Shown here: positions 50,977-64,000 of the stretch, in pieces
Layout: each line of letters begins with the position of its first letter
Position numbering within the stretch: position 1 is the first letter of the stretch
Source: Mycobacterium sp.
GTDB lineage: Bacteria; Actinomycetota; Actinomycetes; Mycobacteriales; Mycobacteriaceae
NCBI RefSeq assembly: GCF_025933915.1
Contig: NZ_JAICZA010000002.1
Coordinates: forward strand, 1-64,000
DNA length: 64,000 bases
Direction: 5' to 3'
Notes under the pieces: model-generated
What the model was told of the DNA's origin: nothing
The model's database searches: none
What the model saw: only the letters and a program-made list of their open reading frames with translations
Translations under genes and position numbers: made by a program

Positions 50977-52418
50977 TGCGGATCACGCCCGAACAGGGTG
51001 CGCGCCGCGCCGGCGGTGACGACCGAACCGGTGATGACGATGCCGGTTCCGGAGAAGGCTTCGGCGTGCCCGTCGAGCGCGGCGTCGTCGACCAGCGCGG
51101 TCGCGACGTCGATGGCGTCGCGCAGGTTCTCGGCGGTGCTCACCCTGTCGGGTCCGAACCGCTCGCGCGCCGCCAAGGCCAGCGACTCGACGTCGAGCGC
51201 GCGCGGGGACCCGTTGTGGGTCACGACGACGGCGTCGAACACCGGCTGCAGGGCGGCGAGGATGCCGTCGACATCCTTGTCGGCGAGCACGCTGAGCACC
51301 CCGACGAGATAGCGGAAGTCGAACTCGCCGGCCAGCGTCTGGGCCAGCGCGACCGCACCGGCGGGATTGTGCGCGGCGTCGATGAACACCGTGGGCGCGC
51401 CACGCATCCGCTCCAGCCGGCCGGGGCTGGCGACGGCGGCGAATCCGGCGCGGACGGCCTCGACGTCGAGCTGACGCTGCGCGCCGGCGCCGAAGAACGC
51501 CTCGACCGCCGCCAGCGCCAGCGCGGCGTTGTGCGCCTGGTGTTCGCCGTGCAGCGGCAGGTAGACATCGGAATACACGCCGCCGAGTCCCTGCAGCGTC
51601 AGCACCTGTCCGCCGATGGCGACCTGGCGGCCCAGGACGGCGAACTCCGAGTCCTCGCGGGCCACCGCGGCATCGGCTTGCACGGTTTGGGCCAACAACA
51701 CTTCCATCACTTCGGGCGCCTGGCGCGCGATGACCGCGACGGTGTCCGGTGCGCCCTCCGGCGCCCGGGTGATGATGCCGGCCTTCTCCCCGGCGATGCC
51801 GGCGAGATCGTCGCCCAGGTATTCGACGTGGTCGATGGCGATCGGGGTGATGACCGCGACCGGCGCGTTGATGACGTTGGTGGCATCCCAGCGTCCACCC
51901 ATCCCCACCTCGACCACGGCGACGTCGACGGGGGCGTCGGCGAACGCGGCGAACGCCATCGCGGTCAGCACCTCGAACTTGCTCATCGACGGACCGCCGG
52001 CGGCGTGCGATTGCGCGTCGACAATCTGTACGAACGGCTCGATCTCGCGGTAGGTCGCCACGTAGTGCGCCGGGCTGATCGGCGTGGAATCGATCGAGAT
52101 GCGTTCGACCGCCGACTGCAGGTGGGGGCTGGTGGTGCGCCCGGTGCGACGCTGTAGCGCGGTGATCAGCGCGTCGACCATGCGGGCCACCGAGGTCTTG
52201 CCGTTGGTGCCCGCGACGTGGATCGACGGGTAGGCGAGTTGCGGTGAACCCAAAAGGTCCATCAGCGCGCTGATGCGGGTCAGGCTCGGCTCGATTTTGG
52301 TCTCGGGCCAGCGTTGGTCCAGCAGATGCTCGACCTGCAGTAAGGACGCGATCTCGTCCGGGGTGGGAACCGCGCTGGGAACTTCGGCATCCTCAGCCCA
52401 CTCGGGCGGCTCCGTCAT
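50973..52418 (-). CDS. folC: Folylpolyglutamate synthase / dihydrofolate synthase
   Basis: [71 protein letters not shown] 52418 overlaps valS stop. Confidence 0.94.
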   Translation of the reverse strand: MTEPPEWAEDAEVPSAVPTPDEIASLLQVEHLLDQRWPETKIEPSLTRISALMDLLGSPQLAYPSIHVAGTNGKTSVARMVDALITALQRRTGRTTSPHLQSAVERISIDSTPISPAHYVATYREIEPFVQIVDAQSHAAGGPSMSKFEVLTAMAFAAFADAPVDVAVVEVGMGGRWDATNVINAPVAVITPIAIDHVEYLGDDLAGIAGEKAGIITRAPEGAPDTVAVIARQAPEVMEVLLAQTVQADAAVAREDSEFAVLGRQVAIGGQVLTLQGLGGVYSDVYLPLHGEHQAHNAALALAAVEAFFGAGAQRQLDVEAVRAGFAAVASPGRLERMRGAPTVFIDAAHNPAGAVALAQTLAGEFDFRYLVGVLSVLADKDVDGILAALQPVFDAVVVTHNGSPRALDVESLALAARERFGPDRVSTAENLRDAIDVATALVDDAALDGHAEAFSGTGIVITGSVVTAGAARTLFGRDPQ

Positions 52419-55063
52419 TGCATCCCGGCTAGCCGCGCGTTGATCCGCTCGGTTTCTTCTTGGGCCAGGCGTTGACGGTCCCGGATCTTGTCGACGACGT
52501 TTTGCGGGGCCTTGCCCAAGAAGTCCTCGTTGGCCAATTTGGCGGTGGTCGACGCCAGCTCCTTGTGCGCAGCGGCCAGATCCTTTTCCAGTCGGCGACG
52601 CTCGGCGGCGACGTCGATGGTGCCGGAGGTGTCCAGTTCGACGACGACGGTGCCACCGCTGAGCCTGACTTCCACGGATGCCGACGGGCGGAATTGCGGC
52701 CCGGCGGCGGTGAGCCACGCCAGCGACGTCACCGCACTCACCTGGGTGCGCAGATCGGATTCCTCCACACCAGTCATCCGGGCCGGCACCTTCTGGCGGT
52801 CCGCCAGGCCTTGATCGCTGCGGAACCGGCGAACCTCGGTCACCAATTTCTGCATATCGGTAACTCGCTGTGCGGCAACCTGATCCAGGCTTATCCCGGA
52901 CGACTGGGGCCAGTCGGCGATCACCAAAGTCTCCTTGCCGGTCAGCGCCTGCCACAGGGCCTCGGTGATGAACGGGATCACCGGGTGCAGCAGCCGCAGC
53001 AACGTGTCCAGCGTCGCCGCCAACACGGCCGTGGTGTGCGCGACCCCCTCGGCGAGTTGCGTCTTGGCCAATTCGACGTACCAGTCGCAGAATTCGTCCC
53101 ATGCGAAGTGGTAGAGCGCCTCGCAGGCGCGGCTGAATTCGTAGTTGTCGAACGCCGAATCGACTTCCGCACGAACCTCTTCCAGGCGCCCGAGGATCCA
53201 TCGGTCGGCGTCGGTGAGCTCGGTCGGCGGGGGCACGGGCGCGAGCTGAGCGCCGTTGAGGAGTGCGTAACGGGTGGCGTTGAACAGCTTGGTGCAGAAA
53301 TTGCGCGACGCCCGGACGTGGTCCTCACCGATCGCCAGGTCGCCACCGGGGCTGGCGCCGCGGGCCAGCGTGAACCGCAGGGCATCGGCACCGAAGATTT
53401 CCACCCAGTCCAGCGGGTCGATGACGTTGCCCTTGGACTTGCTCATCTTGCGGCCGGACTCGTCGCGGATCAGCCCGTGCAAAAAGACATCGGTGAACGG
53501 CACCTGCGGGCCGCGTTGACCGTCCAGGGTGATGGCGTCGTCGTCACCGACGAAGGTCCCGAACATCATCATCCTGGCCACCCAGAAGAACAAGATGTCG
53601 TAACCGGTGACCAGAACGCTTGTCGGATAGAACTTTTCGAGCTCTGGGGTCTTCTCCGGCCAGCCCAAGGTGGAAAACGGCCACAGCGCAGAGGAGAACC
53701 AGGTGTCCAGGACGTCGGGGTCCTGCTCCCAGCCTTCTGGCGGCGTTTCGTCGGGGCCCACGCAGCGCTGTTCGCCGTCGGGCCCATACCAGATCGGGAT
53801 GCGATGGCCCCACCACAGCTGCCGGGAGATGCACCAGTCGTGCATGTCGTCGACCCAGGCGAACCACCGCGGTTCCAGGCTGGCCGGGTGAATCACGGTG
53901 TCGCCGTTGCGCACCGCGTCACCGGCGGCCTTGGCCAGCGATTCCACCCGGACCCACCACTGCAGCGACAGCCGCGGCTCGATCGGCTCACCACTGCGCT
54001 CGGAGTGTCCGACGCTGTGCAGGTAGGGTCGCTTCTCCTCGACGATCCGACCTTCGGCCGCCAGGGCTTCGCGCACCGCGACCCGGGCCTGAAAACGGTC
54101 CATGCCGTCGAATTGCGTTCCGGTGTCGGTGATCCGCCCGCGGGTGTCCATGATCGAGATCATCGGCAGCTGATGACGCAGGCCGATCTCGAAGTCATTG
54201 GGGTCATGCGCGGGTGTGACTTTGACTGCGCCGGTGCCGAATTCGGGATCCACATGCTCGTCGGCGACCACGACGAGCTGACGGTCCACAAACGGGTGCG
54301 GCAGGCTGGTGCCGACCAGGTGACGGTAGCGATCGTCGTCGGGGTGCACCGCGATCGCGGTGTCGCCGAGCATCGTCTCCATCCGGGTGGTGGCGACCAC
54401 GATGTGCGGTTGTGAGTCGTCCATCGAGCCGTACCGGAACGACACCAGTTCGCCCTCGACGTCAAGGTAGTTGACCTCGAGATCCGAGATCGCCGTCTCG
54501 AGAATCGGCGACCAGTTGACCAGCCGCTCCGCTTGATAGATCAAACCGGCGACGTAGAGCCGCTTGAAGATCGTGCGGACCGCCCGTGACAGGCCCTCGT
54601 CCATGGTGAACCGGTCGCGGCTCCAGTCCACCCCGTCGCCGAGCCGGCGCATCTGCCCACCGATGGCCCCGCCGGACTCGCGCTTCCAGTCCCACACCTT
54701 CTCGACGAACAGCTCCCGACCGAAGTCCTCCTTGGCCTTACCGTCGACCGCAAGCTGCTTTTCCACCACGCTCTGCGTGGCGATACCGGCGTGGTCCATG
54801 CCCGGCTGCCACAACACCTCATATCCCTGCATCCGCTTGCGGCGGGTCAGGGCGTCCATCATGGTGTGCTCCAGCGCATGGCCCATGTGCAGGCTGCCGG
54901 TCACGTTCGGCGGCGGCAGCACGATCGAGTAGCCGGGCTTGTGGCTGGCCGGGTCCGCCGCGAAGTACCCGGCATCCACCCACTTCTGGTAGATGGCGCT
55001 TTCGGCCGCAGCGGGGTCCCACGACTTGGGCAGGTCGGTGGCGGGGCTGCGGCTGGCGGTCAC
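52415..55063 (-). CDS. valS: Valyl-tRNA synthetase
   Basis: [65 protein letters not shown]. Confidence 0.97.
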   Translation of the reverse strand: MTASRSPATDLPKSWDPAAAESAIYQKWVDAGYFAADPASHKPGYSIVLPPPNVTGSLHMGHALEHTMMDALTRRKRMQGYEVLWQPGMDHAGIATQSVVEKQLAVDGKAKEDFGRELFVEKVWDWKRESGGAIGGQMRRLGDGVDWSRDRFTMDEGLSRAVRTIFKRLYVAGLIYQAERLVNWSPILETAISDLEVNYLDVEGELVSFRYGSMDDSQPHIVVATTRMETMLGDTAIAVHPDDDRYRHLVGTSLPHPFVDRQLVVVADEHVDPEFGTGAVKVTPAHDPNDFEIGLRHQLPMISIMDTRGRITDTGTQFDGMDRFQARVAVREALAAEGRIVEEKRPYLHSVGHSERSGEPIEPRLSLQWWVRVESLAKAAGDAVRNGDTVIHPASLEPRWFAWVDDMHDWCISRQLWWGHRIPIWYGPDGEQRCVGPDETPPEGWEQDPDVLDTWFSSALWPFSTLGWPEKTPELEKFYPTSVLVTGYDILFFWVARMMMFGTFVGDDDAITLDGQRGPQVPFTDVFLHGLIRDESGRKMSKSKGNVIDPLDWVEIFGADALRFTLARGASPGGDLAIGEDHVRASRNFCTKLFNATRYALLNGAQLAPVPPPTELTDADRWILGRLEEVRAEVDSAFDNYEFSRACEALYHFAWDEFCDWYVELAKTQLAEGVAHTTAVLAATLDTLLRLLHPVIPFITEALWQALTGKETLVIADWPQSSGISLDQVAAQRVTDMQKLVTEVRRFRSDQGLADRQKVPARMTGVEESDLRTQVSAVTSLAWLTAAGPQFRPSASVEVRLSGGTVVVELDTSGTIDVAAERRRLEKDLAAAHKELASTTAKLANEDFLGKAPQNVVDKIRDRQRLAQEETERINARLAGMQ

Positions 55064-55121
55064 CCGTCAATTCTAGGGAGCGCTGTTTACCCCCATGTAA
55101 GTGCCCGAACCGTGAGCCGGG

Positions 55122-56381
55122 TCACTGTGCCAGCCGGTCAACCTGCAAGGACACACCCGCGGCGGGGAATCGGTCCAGCAGAGCGTCGCCCATCGCCGCC
55201 GCGGGCGTGAGGACGCCATGCAGGTCTGGGAGCTTGTCACGGTCGAATGCCAACGCGAGGCCGCACTCCCCCAGCAACACCGACGTCGCCTTGTAGCCGG
55301 GGTCGCCGCGTTGCTCCATGCGCGCCACGTACCGGGCGCCGGTGGTTGTGGTGGTGTAGGTCTCGATCCGGTAGTAGCCGCGCTCCCGCGCGGCCGGGCT
55401 GGGGCCGGTTCCGGGTTTGGGCACGATGCGCTCCACCAGCCGGCGCGGCAGCAGCCGGAAAAAGCGGCTGCCCAACCCGAAGGTTGCGGCGGCAGCCCCG
55501 CCCACCACAGCGGAGGCCACCGGTGCGATCGGCGAGGACCCCAGGCTCATGCTTTCGCTGTAGCGCAATTCACGCCCGTACGCCCAGTCCAGCAATGCAT
55601 TGCTGCGCCGTACGATCCGCGTGTTGTAGGGCGCCATGACGAAACCCGCGGTCCACAGCCCACTCAGTTCCGGCGCGATCCGACGACCTCGACGCCACGG
55701 CAGGTCGGGCTGCGCCCCGATTTCAGGTTCGGCGCCGCGGTCGCTGCTCAGCGTGTATGGGTCGGCGAGTTGGCGCCGGACCTCGGGATCACGCGACGCG
55801 CTATCCAGCACCTCCAGCATCGATGCGACGGTGCCACCGGAAACCCCGCCGGAGAAGGAACGGACCACGAGGTCGGTGTCGACGAGCTCGCCGGCGCCGT
55901 CGTCACGCGCAGCACGGTAGAGCCCATACACGCTGAGGTCTGAAGGGACGGAATCGAATCCGCACGCGTGCACGATGCGGGCACCGGTGTCCGCGGCCTG
56001 CTTGTGGAATTGGTCGATGCTGTCGCGGACGAACATCGCCTCTCCGGTCAGATCGGCGTAGTCGGTTCCCGCGGCGGCGCAGGCGGCCACCAGCGGCAAC
56101 CCGTAGCGGGTGTAGGGCCCGACCGTGGTGATGACGACTTGGGTGCGCGCCGCCATCTCGTTCAGCGTCGAGGGCGAGGAGGCGTCTGCGTTCAGGACGG
56201 GCCACGACTGCGCGGGTTCGCCCAGCGTGTCGCGGACGGCGCGCAATCGGTCGGGCGACCTGCCGGCCAGCGCGACCCGTTTGTCAGGTGCCGAGCTGGC
56301 CAGGTATTCGGCAGTGAGCTTGCCGACGAAGCCGGTCGCCCCGTACAGCACAATGTCGAATTCGCGCGGCGTTGCGGTCAC
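55122..56381 (-). CDS. Saccharopine dehydrogenase-like / trans-acting enoyl reductase family protein
   Basis: REFDIVLYGATGFVGKLTAEYLASSAPDKRVALAGRSPDRLRAVRDTLG; syntenic with Rv2449c. Confidence 0.88.
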   Translation of the reverse strand: MTATPREFDIVLYGATGFVGKLTAEYLASSAPDKRVALAGRSPDRLRAVRDTLGEPAQSWPVLNADASSPSTLNEMAARTQVVITTVGPYTRYGLPLVAACAAAGTDYADLTGEAMFVRDSIDQFHKQAADTGARIVHACGFDSVPSDLSVYGLYRAARDDGAGELVDTDLVVRSFSGGVSGGTVASMLEVLDSASRDPEVRRQLADPYTLSSDRGAEPEIGAQPDLPWRRGRRIAPELSGLWTAGFVMAPYNTRIVRRSNALLDWAYGRELRYSESMSLGSSPIAPVASAVVGGAAAATFGLGSRFFRLLPRRLVERIVPKPGTGPSPAARERGYYRIETYTTTTTGARYVARMEQRGDPGYKATSVLLGECGLALAFDRDKLPDLHGVLTPAAAMGDALLDRFPAAGVSLQVDRLAQ

Positions 56382-56425
56382 GAGCCTGACGCTACCCGAC
56401 GGCGGGGGCGGCGACGGCTGGAGCT

Positions 56426-56459
56426 AAGGAGTGCCGGGCACAGCGGCCCGGCACTCCTT
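56426..56459. terminator. Stem-loop downstream of rpfE
   Basis: AAGGAGTGCCGGGC / GCCCGGCACTCCTT exact 14-bp stem, 6-nt loop; U-tract better on the plus strand than on the rpfE strand. Confidence 0.6.
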
Positions 56460-56483
56460 TATGTGTGTCTGCGAAGCCGTCGA

Positions 56484-57185
<702 letters not shown>

Positions 57186-57987
57186 TCACACGCGGGTCCG
57201 TGGATTCAATTTTTTTGATTACTCTTCCGTAACCCGTTGCGGGCTAACACGGACCGACCGTAGAAGACGCCGAGCCATTCGTCATCTTCGGAAATCGCGT
57301 ATCTCGTTTCGGTAACGAGCCGATCACGCCGCGATCGCGACCCCATTCGTGCAGGTCACCGCGGACTTTTCGGCGACGGCACGCCGATCGCACGCACAAA
57401 CAAATGGTGAGCCTAATCACCCATATTTTGTGAGCTGGCGCACGTTTATTTGGGGCGTTATTGCCGATTCGCCGCAGCCACAACGGATCCGCCGTCGCTT
57501 GCCATCGGGCCGGCGCAAGGTACCGCAAGTCGAGCCGTTTCTCAGGTCGCCACGCCAGATGAGCGAGCGTCAATCATTTCTGCGACGGATTATTGTGTCC
57601 CACAACATTATTAGCTAAGCACAGACTCGCCTAACCCCGAGTTGGCCGATTCGATGATGCGTATTACCTTTTCCGACAATGTCTTTCATTGAACATCGCA
57701 CTGCGACAAAGCATTTCATGATCGGCCGGCTACGCATCACAACCCATCGGCGCCCACTCTAAACCCGTCAATGGGCGGCGCTCATCCGCACCTCGGGTTT
57801 CACGCAGTCGAAATTTGCCACGAAGACCACGGCCGCGTACCAGGGCGGCTCTTCACGGAGCCTCAAATCGCCGCAGCGCCAACAGATCACGGTGTCCCTT
57901 GGCGCAGTCGGCCTTTGCGAAAGTACTCAACAGATCGCCATGGGCAACGCGGGCCCATTAGGGACCCGATCGGCGCAGCGTCGGGCC

Positions 57988-58605
57988 TCAGGCCTGGAGT
58001 TGCGCCAGAGCGCGCAGGTCACTCTCCGAGTTGACGTTGGCCAGGAAACGCGATTCCGGCAGCACGATCTGCTGGGAGTCGGAGGCATCGATCAAGGCGC
58101 GCATCGAGCGGGCGCCGGCGCCGACCAGGCCGTCGATCCGCTCCGCCAGATCGGTCCGGTAGACCGCGGCGAGGTAGTGGCTGCGACCGTCCCACGGCAG
58201 CACGATTTCGGCGTCGGTCTCGGTCGCCAGCGCCACCAGGTCGTCGATCAATCCCGTTGACAGAAGCGGCATGTCGACGGCGCAGACGAAGGCGAACCGA
58301 GCGCCCGCCGCCGCGGCGGCACGCAGGCCGCCTCCGGTCGCCGGCAGTGGCCCCTGGCCGCGCACCTCGTCGCGAATCACATGCGCCTGCACCTCGGGTA
58401 GCGGTTGCCCCGGCGCGGCCATCACGAAGACCGGGTCGCAGCGTTGTGCGACGACGCCGGCGACGTACTCGAGAAGCGTGGTGGCCCCGCCGGGCGCCGG
58501 CAAGGTTGCCTTGTCACGGCCCATCCGCCGCGATTCGCCACCGGCCAGCACTATCCCCGCTAGCAACCCGGCCTGTTTCATTGTGTCGGGCACCTGCTTG
58601 TCCAC
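57988..58605 (-). CDS. mobA: Molybdenum cofactor guanylyltransferase
   Basis: [30 protein letters not shown]; syntenic with Rv2453c. GTG 58605 ([13 protein letters not shown]) preferred; ATG 58581 possible. Confidence 0.92.
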   Translation of the reverse strand: MDKQVPDTMKQAGLLAGIVLAGGESRRMGRDKATLPAPGGATTLLEYVAGVVAQRCDPVFVMAAPGQPLPEVQAHVIRDEVRGQGPLPATGGGLRAAAAAGARFAFVCAVDMPLLSTGLIDDLVALATETDAEIVLPWDGRSHYLAAVYRTDLAERIDGLVGAGARSMRALIDASDSQQIVLPESRFLANVNSESDLRALAQLQA

Positions 58606-58606
58606 G

Positions 58607-59707
58607 TCAGTCGACGGTCCAGGTGTCGCGGCCACGCAACAGCGATTGCAGCGCCGCGGAGTCGGACGGCTTCGCCGACTGGGCCGCCTGGACCTGCGAG
58701 CGCGCCGCGTCGTCGTAGGTGGGCCGGCTGACATCGCGGAAGATGCCCAGCACCGTGTGCTCGAGGTTCTGATCCGACAACCGCGACAGGGCGAAGGCGT
58801 AGGCCGAGTTGTCGCTGTGCGCGTCGTGCACCACGATCTCGTCAACCGACACGTCGGCGGTCTTGGCCACATCCAGGCCGAAGCCGGACTTCACCACGCA
58901 GTATTCGCCGTTGGCGCCGAACGTAATTGGCTCGCCGTGATGGACGCTGATGACCCGCTCCTCGGAGCCTTCCTTGCGCAGCGCGTCGAACGACCCGTCG
59001 TTGAAGATGGGGCAGTCTTGCAGGATTTCGACGACGGCGGCACCCCGATGGCCAGCGGCGCCGCGCAGCACCTCGGTCAGGCCGTTGCGGTCGGAGTCCA
59101 GCGCACGGCCGACGAAGGTCGCCTCGGCGCCGAGGGCCAACGACACCGGGTTGAAGGGGTGGTCGAGCGACCCCATCGGGGTCGACTTCGTGATTTTGCC
59201 GACCTCCGAGGTCGGCGAGTACTGCCCCTTGGTCAGCCCATAGATCCGGTTGTTGAACAGCAGGATGGTGATGTTGACGTTGCGGCGCAGCGTGTGGATC
59301 AGGTGGTTGCCTCCGATGGACAACGCGTCACCGTCACCCGTGACCACCCACACCGACAGGTCCTCGCGGGCCAGCGCCAGGCCGGTGGCGATGGCGGGCG
59401 CGCGGCCGTGGATCGAGTGAAACCCGTAGGTCTCGAGGTAGTACGGGAACCGGCTCGAGCAGCCGATACCGCTGATGAATACGATGTTCTCGCGGCGCAA
59501 GCCGAGGTCCGGCAGAAAGTTGCGGATAGTGTTGAGGATGACGTAGTCCCCGCAACCCGGGCACCAACGCACCTCCTGGTCACTGGTGAAGTCCTTGGAC
59601 TTCTGGGGCTGGTCCTCAGCAGACAACGTGGGGACCCCGTCGTTCTTGGTCAACTTCGCGGTCACACCGAGGTCTTTGCCCGCCAAATTGCCGATCAGAT
59701 CAGTCAC
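58607..59707 (-). CDS. korB: 2-oxoglutarate ferredoxin oxidoreductase beta subunit
   Basis: [63 protein letters not shown]; ThDP motif [25 protein letters not shown] start 59707. Confidence 0.95.
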   Translation of the reverse strand: MTDLIGNLAGKDLGVTAKLTKNDGVPTLSAEDQPQKSKDFTSDQEVRWCPGCGDYVILNTIRNFLPDLGLRRENIVFISGIGCSSRFPYYLETYGFHSIHGRAPAIATGLALAREDLSVWVVTGDGDALSIGGNHLIHTLRRNVNITILLFNNRIYGLTKGQYSPTSEVGKITKSTPMGSLDHPFNPVSLALGAEATFVGRALDSDRNGLTEVLRGAAGHRGAAVVEILQDCPIFNDGSFDALRKEGSEERVISVHHGEPITFGANGEYCVVKSGFGLDVAKTADVSVDEIVVHDAHSDNSAYAFALSRLSDQNLEHTVLGIFRDVSRPTYDDAARSQVQAAQSAKPSDSAALQSLLRGRDTWTVD

Positions 59708-59757
59708 GAGCGCCGCTCCTCCTCATCGCTTCGCTCTACGTTGGCACCGGCGCGAAT
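59703..59757. repeat. MIRU-like interspersed repeat, copy 3 (korA-korB junction)
   Basis: gtcacgagcgccgctcctcctcatcgcttcgctct is identical over ~35 nt to copy 1 at 26651. Confidence 0.65.
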
Positions 59758-61727
59758 CATGCGCTGGCTCCAACCGTTGCCGCCGCCATCCTGGCGACCA
59801 TCGTCTTGTCGTTCTCGATTTCGGCCAATGTCCCGCCCAGCGCGGCGCGGATGACGCGACCGATCTCGTCGGCCAAAAATGCGACACCCTGCACCTTGCT
59901 GACCGATTGCACGTCCACCAGGTACTTGCCGCGCAGCACGAACGCCAGTTGGCCCAAGTTCATTTCGGGCGCCACCACCTGCGGGTAGCGCCGCAGCACC
60001 TCACCCAGGTTCGCCGGGAAGGGGTTCAGATAACGCAAGTGGGCGTGCGCCACCTTGATGCCTTTGCGCCGCGCGCGCCGGCAGGCTTCGCCGATCGGAC
60101 CGTAGGAGCTGCCCCACCCGATCAGCAGTAGCTCCGCATCGCCGGTCGGATCGTCGACCTCCAGATCGGGAACGGAGATGCCGTCGATCTTGGCCTGGCG
60201 CAACCGCACCATGAGGTCGTGGTTGACCGGCTCGTAGGAGATGTCGCCCGAGCCGTTCGCCGCTTCCAGACCGCCGATACGGTGCTCAAGTCCCGGGGTG
60301 CCGGGGACGGCGAACTGCCGGGCCAGCGTCTCCGGGTCGCGGGCGTAAGGCTGGAACGGCTCGTCGGACTTGGCGAAGGTGTGTGTGATGCGCTGCAGCG
60401 TGCTGATGTCCGGAATGCGCCACGGCTCAGACCCGTTGGCGATTGCGCCATCGGACAACACGATCACCGGCGTGTGGTAGGAGACCGCGATGCGCGCCGC
60501 CTCGAGCGCCGTTTCAAAGCAGTCGGACGGTGACCGCGGCGCGATCACCGCAACCGGCGACTCGCCGTTGCGGCCGTACAACGCCTGCAGCAGGTCGGCC
60601 TGTTCGGTCTTGGTGGGCAGCCCGGTCGACGGACCGCCGCGCTGCACGTCGACGACGAGCAACGGCAGTTCGGTCATGACGGCCAGGCCGAGCGCCTCGG
60701 ACTTGAGCGAAATGCCCGGCCCGGAGGTGGTGGTGACTCCCAGCGCGCCGCCGTACGAGGCGCCGATCGCCGCGCAGATGCCGCCGATTTCGTCTTCGGC
60801 TTGAAATGTGATGACGTTGAAGTTCTTGTGCTTGGACAGCTCGTGCAGGATGTCGGAGGCCGGGGTGATCGGGTAGCTGCCGAGCAGGACCGGGATGTCC
60901 GCCAGCTGACCAGCGGCGACGATGCCGTACGCCAGTGCGGTGTTGCCCGAGATCTGGCGGTATTCGCCCGTCGGCAGGGTCGCCCGGGACACCTCGTAGG
61001 TGGTGCCGAACGCCTCGGTCGTCTCGCCGTAGTTCCAGCCGGCCTTCAGCGCCAGCACGTTGGTCTCGGCGACCTCGGGCTTGCGGGCGAACTTCTCCCG
61101 GATGAATTTTTCGCTGGTTTCGATCGGCCGCCCGTACATCCACGACAGCAGCCCCAGCGCGAACATGTTCTTGGCGCGCTGGCCATCCTTCTTCGACGCG
61201 CCGATCGTTTCGACGGCCCCGAGCGTCAGCGTGGTCATCGCGACGGAATGCACGACATAGTCGGACAATTCGTCGGTCTCGAGCGGGTTGGTTACGTAAC
61301 CCACCTTCGTCAGGTTGCGCTTGGTGAACTCGTCGGAGTTCGCGATCACCATGCCGCCGCGGGGCAAGTCACCGATATTGGACTTGAGCGCAGCCGGATT
61401 CATCGCGACGAGAACGTCGGGCCGGTCGCCGGCGGTCAAGATGTCGTAGTCGGCGATCTGAATTTGGAAGGACGAGACGCCGGGCAGAGTGCCTGCGGGG
61501 GCGCGAATCTCGGCGGGGTAGTTCGGCTGGGTCGCCAAGTCGTTTCCGAAAAGCGCTGCCTCCGAAGTGAACCGGTCACCGGTGAGCTGCATGCCGTCAC
61601 CGGAGTCACCGGCGAAACGAATGACGACTTGTTCCAGGCGCTGACGGGCAGATCCGTTAGGGGAAGTCCCGTTCTGTGAGTCTGATCCGGCTCCGCTGCC
61701 GTTCGGATCCACGTCTTTGCCCTCCAT
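59757..61727 (-). CDS. korA: 2-oxoglutarate ferredoxin oxidoreductase alpha subunit
   Basis: VIRFAGDSGDGMQLTGDRFTSEAALFGNDLATQPNYPAEIRAPAGTLPGVSSFQIQIAD; syntenic with Rv2455c. Confidence 0.95.
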   Translation of the reverse strand: MEGKDVDPNGSGAGSDSQNGTSPNGSARQRLEQVVIRFAGDSGDGMQLTGDRFTSEAALFGNDLATQPNYPAEIRAPAGTLPGVSSFQIQIADYDILTAGDRPDVLVAMNPAALKSNIGDLPRGGMVIANSDEFTKRNLTKVGYVTNPLETDELSDYVVHSVAMTTLTLGAVETIGASKKDGQRAKNMFALGLLSWMYGRPIETSEKFIREKFARKPEVAETNVLALKAGWNYGETTEAFGTTYEVSRATLPTGEYRQISGNTALAYGIVAAGQLADIPVLLGSYPITPASDILHELSKHKNFNVITFQAEDEIGGICAAIGASYGGALGVTTTSGPGISLKSEALGLAVMTELPLLVVDVQRGGPSTGLPTKTEQADLLQALYGRNGESPVAVIAPRSPSDCFETALEAARIAVSYHTPVIVLSDGAIANGSEPWRIPDISTLQRITHTFAKSDEPFQPYARDPETLARQFAVPGTPGLEHRIGGLEAANGSGDISYEPVNHDLMVRLRQAKIDGISVPDLEVDDPTGDAELLLIGWGSSYGPIGEACRRARRKGIKVAHAHLRYLNPFPANLGEVLRRYPQVVAPEMNLGQLAFVLRGKYLVDVQSVSKVQGVAFLADEIGRVIRAALGGTLAEIENDKTMVARMAAATVGASA

Positions 61728-62071
61728 TTGTTCACCGGACAGACAGTTCGCGCAGCTTCACGTTACGCGTCGGCGAAGGGAGCCTCCGGCCATCACGGTT
61801 TTATGTCACTGGCGGTACCAATTATGGCACTGATTTTGGGTGGGCATCGCCATCCCATCCCCGTTACACGCGGGCAAAAAATTACTAAAAGTCCAAGTCA
61901 GCCAGGTGACAGGCGTTCAGACCATACGAAACTGTGTTGTTGGTCACGTCTTGGACGTTAGCTACTGTTGCCGATACCGAGTCGGCCTCCGATTGCCACA
62001 TTTTCGGCGTCCCGACGAACCGCGGATCACGTCACGCCGTCGCGGGCGTGCTGGGGCGCTCCAGGATCTGG

Positions 62072-63352
62072 TTAGGCGCTTTTGTCGCGACGCTCGGTGC
62101 GCGACGGCTTGCGCGGCACGATCGTCGGCAACACGTTGTCCTGCACGGTCTCCTTGGTCACCACGACCTTGGCGACGTCGTCGCGGCTCGGGATGTCATA
62201 CATCACGGGCAGCAGGACTTCTTCCATGATCGCGCGCAGGCCACGAGCTCCGGTGCCGCGGTGGATCGCCTGATCGGCGATCGCTTCCAGCGCGTCGTCG
62301 GTGAACTCGAGCTCCACACCATCCATCTCGAACAGCCGGAGGTACTGCTTGACCAGTGCGTTCTTCGGCTCGGACAGGATCTTGACCAGCGACTCGCGGT
62401 CCAGATTGGTGACCGAGGCGACCACCGGCAGCCGGCCGATGAACTCGGGGATCAGGCCGAACTTGATCAAGTCTTCGGGCATGACGTCGGCGAATTGATC
62501 GGTGGTGTCGATCTCGGCCTTGGAGTGCACCTCAGCGCCGAAGCCCAGGCCCCGCTTGCCGACGCGCTCGTAGATGATCTTCTCCAGGCCGGCGAACGCC
62601 CCGGCGACGATGAACAACACGTTGGTGGTATCGATCTGGATGAACTCTTGGTGCGGGTGCTTGCGGCCGCCCTGCGGGGGAACCGACGCCTGCGTGCCCT
62701 CCAGGATCTTCAGCAGGGCCTGCTGCACGCCCTCCCCGGAGACGTCGCGGGTGATCGACGGGTTCTCGCTCTTGCGGGCGATCTTGTCGACCTCGTCGAT
62801 GTAGATGATGCCCGTCTCGGCGCGCTTGACGTCGTAGTCGGCGGCCTGGATCAGCTTGAGCAGGATGTTCTCGACGTCCTCACCCACGTAGCCGGCTTCG
62901 GTCAGCGCGGTGGCATCGGCGATGGCGAACGGGACGTTGAGCATCTTGGCGAGCGTCTGGGCCAGGTAGGTCTTGCCGCATCCGGTCGGTCCGAGCATCA
63001 AGATGTTGGACTTGGTCAGCTCGACCGGCTCGTGCCGTGAGTCCCGGCCCTTTTCACCGGCCTGAATCCGCTTGTAGTGGTTGTAGACGGCCACCGCCAG
63101 CGTCCGCTTGGCGGTGTCCTGCCCGATGACGTAGCCCTCGAGGAACTCCCGGATCTCCATCGGCTTGGGGAGTTCGTCGAGTTTCACGTCGTCGGCGTCG
63201 GCGAGCTCCTCTTCGATGATCTCGTTGCAGAGATCGATGCACTCATCGCAGATGTACACACCGGGGCCGGCAATGAGCTTCTTCACCTGCTTCTGGCTCT
63301 TCCCACAGAACGAGCACTTCAGCAGGTCCCCGCCGTCTCCGATGCGCGCCAT
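62072..63352 (-). CDS. clpX: ATP-dependent Clp protease ATP-binding subunit ClpX
   Basis: Zn-binding [52 protein letters not shown]. Confidence 0.97.
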   Translation of the reverse strand: MARIGDGGDLLKCSFCGKSQKQVKKLIAGPGVYICDECIDLCNEIIEEELADADDVKLDELPKPMEIREFLEGYVIGQDTAKRTLAVAVYNHYKRIQAGEKGRDSRHEPVELTKSNILMLGPTGCGKTYLAQTLAKMLNVPFAIADATALTEAGYVGEDVENILLKLIQAADYDVKRAETGIIYIDEVDKIARKSENPSITRDVSGEGVQQALLKILEGTQASVPPQGGRKHPHQEFIQIDTTNVLFIVAGAFAGLEKIIYERVGKRGLGFGAEVHSKAEIDTTDQFADVMPEDLIKFGLIPEFIGRLPVVASVTNLDRESLVKILSEPKNALVKQYLRLFEMDGVELEFTDDALEAIADQAIHRGTGARGLRAIMEEVLLPVMYDIPSRDDVAKVVVTKETVQDNVLPTIVPRKPSRTERRDKSA

Positions 63353-63863
63353 GGTGCTGAGGGCCTACTTCCTATTCGCCGTTGGTCTTCCCTGTCCCCG
63401 CATGTATTCACCGACGCTACCCGCTTGATCGGGCCCGCCGCGACCATAAACGCCGAATCGCGCCCATGGTATTTGCGGGAGCTCATGCCTCATTCCCTAT
63501 GGAGGAAAGATATAGGCAGACGGTGCCCGTCACTCGCGAACGACGCGCTTTGCGTGTCTTTGGCGTGTCGCGGTTGTAATGCGATCGAGTCTGGCGGCCG
63601 TCAAACCCTGCCTCCGGTGGAGGTGTCGACCCAACCCGAACGATCACACGAGGACCGGGCGCACCCCCAGAAATCACCCTACCGTGGCCACGTGGTCGGC
63701 CGTGAGCTTTGCCCGGCCCGGCGCAGCCGTGGTGCTCGATGGCGGCTTGGCCCCGGCGATATCGCGGAGGTGGGCAACCTGCTGCGCCGAACGGGTAATC
63801 AGCGCGAAAAATAGGCCGGCGAAAAATCGCCGTGAGTGCACGTTCGGCGAACGACCTGTGGGG

Positions 63864-64000
63864 CTAGGCGGATTGCGCCGACAGCTTCCGGTACTCCAGC
63901 ACGGTGTCGATGATCCCGTAGTCCTTGGCCTCTTCGGCGGTCAGGATCTTGTCGCGGTCGGTGTCCTTGCGGACCGTCGCGGCGTCCTTACCGGTGTGGC
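63864..64000 (-). CDS. clpP2: ATP-dependent Clp protease proteolytic subunit, 5' part beyond window
   Basis: Reverse reading ends ...HTGKDAATVRKDTDRDKILTAEEAKDYGIIDTVLEYRKLSAQSA*. Confidence 0.93.
   Translation of the reverse strand, partial: HTGKDAATVRKDTDRDKILTAEEAKDYGIIDTVLEYRKLSAQSA

Noticed and set aside
52460-54415. 651-aa plus-strand ORF opposite valS
   Set aside because: Shadow ORF antisense to a clear valS.

Overview
This is a chromosomal window from a high-GC actinobacterium, almost certainly a Mycobacterium. Gene order is collinear with the M. tuberculosis H37Rv block Rv2413c-Rv2460c: holA, comEC, comEA, [accessory insertion], degV-family gene, octT, gpgP, rsfS, nadD, VWA protein, MoxR ATPase, proA, MscS-cNMP protein, adenylate-cyclase-like gene, rbsK, nadE, [accessory insertion], proB, obg, rpmA, rplU, rne, ndk, DUF4233 gene, folC, valS, saccharopine-dehydrogenase-like gene, rpfE, mobA, korB, korA, clpX, clpP2. 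Two blocks break that order. (1) About 3.1-25.8 kb, between comEA and degV where H37Rv has eis, holds a paired acyl-CoA dehydrogenase operon, an 11-kb bimodular type I PKS (KS-AT-KR-ACP-KS-AT-DH-ER-KR-ACP), a divergent PapA-type acyltransferase, a PE-PPE-domain serine hydrolase resembling Chp1/Chp2, a StrR-like ParB-fold regulator, a DapB-like oxidoreductase and an MmpS/MmpL pair. The PKS+PapA+Chp combination resembles the assembly lines for trehalose polyketide esters (SL-1, DAT/PAT) and is my main candidate for an undescribed system. (2) About 39.9-43.4 kb, between nadE and proB, holds an isochorismatase-fold hydrolase, a class II-like sirtuin, a P450 and a divergent TetR. Other signals are MIRU-like repeats that supply RBS/start codons or a C-terminal tail, perfect hairpins between genes, a candidate TetR operator, a hairpin with a GNRA loop in the rpfE leader, and degenerate signalling motifs in the cyclase/MscS pair. 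All calls come from reading the sequence and the ORF translations. No database search was run; orthology to H37Rv is from memory of its gene order.
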